Origin: Eubacteriales Family XIII. Incertae Sedis bacterium
GTDB lineage: Bacteria > Bacillota > Clostridia > Peptostreptococcales > Anaerovoracaceae
DNA length: 16,566 nucleotides
Assembly (NCBI GenBank): GCA_031272745.1
Contig: JAISTF010000077.1
Span: forward strand, 1 to 16,566
Direction of reading: 5' to 3'
The position numbers and the translations under genes were made by a program. The notes under the pieces were generated by a model, which did not search any database, was not told where the DNA came from, and saw nothing but the letters and a program-made list of their open reading frames with translations. Shown here one piece after another: positions 14,396-16,566 of the stretch (position 1 is the first letter of the stretch; each line of letters begins with the position of its first letter).

Positions 14396-16504
14396 ATGTC
14401 CTATAATAATGCTATGGCGGAGTACGGTCAGAAATTGAAGCTGTTGATGGACGAGTACGGCATCGCGGGGCGCGAGCTCGCCGAAGGCGTGAACGTCTCG
14501 CCCGCGCTCGTCAGCAAATGGCGCTCGGGCGCGCGGGCGTTCCAGCGCAAGGACGAGGACGCCGCGCGGCGGCTGGCCGCCTTCCTCGTCGGGCGCATCG
14601 GCGCGCGCGACCTCAGCCGCATCACGGGCATGATCGCCGAGGAGCTTCCGCAGAAGCTCGCGGGCTGGCTGTTTGACGGGCAGCGCATCGAGGTCGACGT
14701 CGCGCGCGTGCGCGCGGGCTGGGACGCGTCGCCCGCGCCCCCGCAGCAGGACGTCTTCCTCGGCACGGCCGGCCTGCAGTCCGCGCTCGCCTGCTTCGCG
14801 CGCCGCGCGCACGACGGGCCGGATGCAGCGGAGCGCGCCCTGCGCATCCACGTCTACCTCTCGTCCGACGAGAGCGGCATCCTCTTGCAAAAGGACGCGG
14901 CCGGCCTGTGGGATTACCTGCGCGGCATCGGCGGCGGCGAGCCGATTCGCTTCGTCTTCGAACAAAACCAGGACGCCCGCCGTACCGCGGACATCCTTCG
15001 GCACCTGCTGCCGCACATCGAAGAAGGCGCCTGCGACCCGGTCGCGATCGCCTCGTCCGGCCATCATTTCTGCTACAACCTCTCGGTCCTCGCGGAGAAC
15101 CGCTGCATGGTGATGACGACGGAGCCGGCCGGCGTGCCGGGCTCGTCCGTCTCGCTCTTCGTCGACGCACCCGAATTCGTGCGACCGATGACCGACGTGC
15201 TCGGCAAGCTGGCCGCCGCCGGGCGCCCGCTCGTCCGCCGCCTCGCGACGGGCCGCGCCGAGACAGAAGCGCTGCCCGCCTACTTCGCCGAAGACGGCGA
15301 CGTGGCCGTGCGCTCGTCCGCGCTGAACCTGCTCTACCTCTCGCCGGAAGCCTTCGAGGAGATGCTGCGCCCGCACGTCCGCGCCCAACTTTCGCGCCAC
15401 AACTACACGGAGCGATTCCGCAAGCACAAGGCGCTTTTCGACGCCTTCCTGGAGAACAACAACCGCCCGGGCGGGGCCTCGTATTCCGAGGTCGTTTCGG
15501 TGGACGCCATCGAGGACGCAGTGGCGGACTCTGTGCTGCGCGTGCACGACCTGGGCCTGCCGCTCGAGGGCGACGTCCGCGTGGGGCCGGAAATCGTCGT
15601 GGCGATCCTCTCCGGCATGGCCGACTGCTGCGAGCGGTATCCGCGGTGCGACATCCGGCTCGCGCAGGCGGGCGCGGCGGGCGCCGGCGCGGGGGCGGAC
15701 GCGACGTGGATCCTCAAAGGCCGCGCACGGGGGCTCGTCCACCTGTACAGTCGGGGCCGCGAAAAACGCTGCTTCGAGACAGAGGATGCGACGATGATTG
15801 CCTTGTACGATGAAAGATATGAGGCCGAGCATGGCGCGAAGGGGACGATCCGCGCGAAGATGACGGTGGTGCGGAAACTGCGCGAGTACGCGGCCACGGC
15901 GGTGGCGGCGTCCGCGTCCGCTGCGGGGAAGGGGGGCGGCATGGCGGCGTCGAAATCGAAATCGAAAACGAAAGCGGACAGCGCGGGCGCGCGGCTCGCG
16001 GCGCTCACGGAGACGCTCGCGGTGGCGATCCACGAGGATTATTTGCTGCGACAGAAGGCCGCTGCCGGCGGAGCGGCGGGCGCGGGGGCCAATGCCGTGC
16101 CGTGGACCGATCTGCCCGAGCATATCAAGGAAGAAAACCGCCGTCAGGCGCGCGCGATCCCCGAGAAGCTGTGGGCGGTCGGCTGCGGGTTTGACGTGGC
16201 GGGGGGCGCAGATGCCGACGGCGGGGCCGCCGGCGACGCGCCCGACGTGACGGCATTCACGGCGGAAGAGATCCTCGCCCTCGCCGTCGCCGAGCACAAC
16301 CGCTGGATGTTCTCGAAGGCCGAGCAGGGCTACGTCTACGGCGCGGCGCAAAACGACGACCTCGCGCAAGGCCCGCGCACCCACCCCTACATGGTCCCGT
16401 GGGATCGCCTGCCCGAACAGGAAAAGCAAAAGGACATCGATACCGCCGAAAACATCCACCCCCTGCTGAAGGCCGCGGGGATGCGCGTGTACCGGCGGGT
16501 GTAG
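14396..16504 (+). CDS. Xre-type helix-turn-helix protein with C-terminal RyR repeats
   Basis: A 702-residue protein. The ATG at 14396 follows AAAGGAAG at good spacing and lies after the palindromic operator; an in-frame ATG at 14345 would place coding sequence across that palindrome. Residues 10-63 are a Cro/C1-like DNA-binding domain (YGIAGRELAEGVNVSPALVSKW). About 64-500 is a long middle I cannot name; a piece at 150-240 (VYLSSDESGILLQKD, then IRFVFEQNQDARR) recalls the sensory part of some clostridial Xre regulators. An Ala/Gly/Lys/Ser linker follows (501-530). Two RyR-like repeats end the protein: a degenerate one at about 536-600 (LAVAIHEDYL, WTDLPEHIKEENRRQAR) and a good one at about 622-702 (LAVAEHNRWM, GYVYG, HPYMVPWDRLPEQEK). 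RyR domains in prokaryotes are thought to be small-ligand or nucleotide sensors. No catalytic motif or membrane helix is seen. It is probably a ligand-responsive regulator. Confidence 0.85.
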   Translation: MSYNNAMAEYGQKLKLLMDEYGIAGRELAEGVNVSPALVSKWRSGARAFQRKDEDAARRLAAFLVGRIGARDLSRITGMIAEELPQKLAGWLFDGQRIEVDVARVRAGWDASPAPPQQDVFLGTAGLQSALACFARRAHDGPDAAERALRIHVYLSSDESGILLQKDAAGLWDYLRGIGGGEPIRFVFEQNQDARRTADILRHLLPHIEEGACDPVAIASSGHHFCYNLSVLAENRCMVMTTEPAGVPGSSVSLFVDAPEFVRPMTDVLGKLAAAGRPLVRRLATGRAETEALPAYFAEDGDVAVRSSALNLLYLSPEAFEEMLRPHVRAQLSRHNYTERFRKHKALFDAFLENNNRPGGASYSEVVSVDAIEDAVADSVLRVHDLGLPLEGDVRVGPEIVVAILSGMADCCERYPRCDIRLAQAGAAGAGAGADATWILKGRARGLVHLYSRGREKRCFETEDATMIALYDERYEAEHGAKGTIRAKMTVVRKLREYAATAVAASASAAGKGGGMAASKSKSKTKADSAGARLAALTETLAVAIHEDYLLRQKAAAGGAAGAGANAVPWTDLPEHIKEENRRQARAIPEKLWAVGCGFDVAGGADADGGAAGDAPDVTAFTAEEILALAVAEHNRWMFSKAEQGYVYGAAQNDDLAQGPRTHPYMVPWDRLPEQEKQKDIDTAENIHPLLKAAGMRVYRRV

Positions 16505-16534
16505 GCGGGCCGGCGACAACTATGCAAACACGGT

Positions 16535-16563
16535 TTGACAAGCGCCGGTGCCTTCGGTAAGAT
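16535..16563 (+). promoter_or_regulatory. Consensus sigma-70-type promoter reading out of the window
   Basis: TTGACA (16535-16540), a 17-base spacer and TAAGAT (16558-16563) form a near-perfect housekeeping promoter. It starts 31 bases after the stop of the Xre-RyR gene, so the next plus-strand gene probably has its own transcript. Confidence 0.75.
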
Positions 16564-16566
16564 ATA

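Noticed and set aside
14378..16519. A 713-codon open frame on the minus strand opposite the Xre-RyR gene
   Set aside because: The plus strand has a ribosome site, helix-turn-helix and RyR motifs. The minus frame has none and is Arg/His-biased.

Overview
The window is high-GC and tightly packed, with short intergenic gaps and genes on both strands. It most resembles a strictly anaerobic, high-GC member of the Clostridia, perhaps an Oscillospiraceae-like gut fermenter. The reasons are the oxygen-sensitive 2-hydroxyacyl-CoA dehydratase-type genes, two very large InlB-repeat surface proteins with a C-terminal three-helix anchor, a clostridial-type acyl-CoA ligase, and short GTAGGGGCGG palindromes of a kind I associate with such genomes. 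No species is claimed.

Left part, minus strand (1-3183): a two-gene operon read right to left. The first gene encodes a 2-hydroxyacyl-CoA dehydratase family subunit. It overlaps the next start by 4 bases (ATGA). The second gene is a single open frame joining a second dehydratase-type subunit to a BadF/HgdC-type ATPase activase, without a stop between them, and it leaves the window at base 1 just after the GGVAKN motif. The activase part still has its own ATG preceded by AGGAG, so both a fused product and a free activase are possible. Together the parts would form an ATP-driven low-potential electron-transfer machine: the activase reduces the iron-sulfur dehydratase or reductase.

Middle, plus strand (3428-12271): two tandem giant secreted surface proteins of 1441 and 1450 residues. 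They share a signal peptide type, an acidic low-complexity stretch, InlB-like repeats, a Pro/Thr/Glu stalk and an almost identical three-helix C-terminus. Their middles differ: the first has a Gly-rich beta-helix, the second a string of InlB-like modules and two MBG-like modules. They look like a duplicated pair with a conserved anchor and diverged display regions.

Right part, plus strand (12403-16504): an AMP-forming acyl-CoA ligase behind a clear terminator, then a 702-residue protein with an N-terminal Xre/Cro helix-turn-helix, a long uncharacterised middle and two C-terminal RyR (ryanodine-receptor-repeat) motifs, the first degenerate. Its upstream region holds a perfect palindrome and further repeats that look like operators. 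This Xre-RyR protein is the most novel-looking gene here: a candidate ligand-sensing regulator or conflict-system component. A consensus promoter at the right edge drives something beyond the window.

Three copies of a GTAGGGGCGG-type palindrome sit at gene ends. One lies in the linker of the fused gene, one encodes the tail of the upstream subunit, and one supplies the ligase stop codon. No tRNA, rRNA, CRISPR array, transposase or phage gene was seen, and there is no gene-free stretch over 300 bases.
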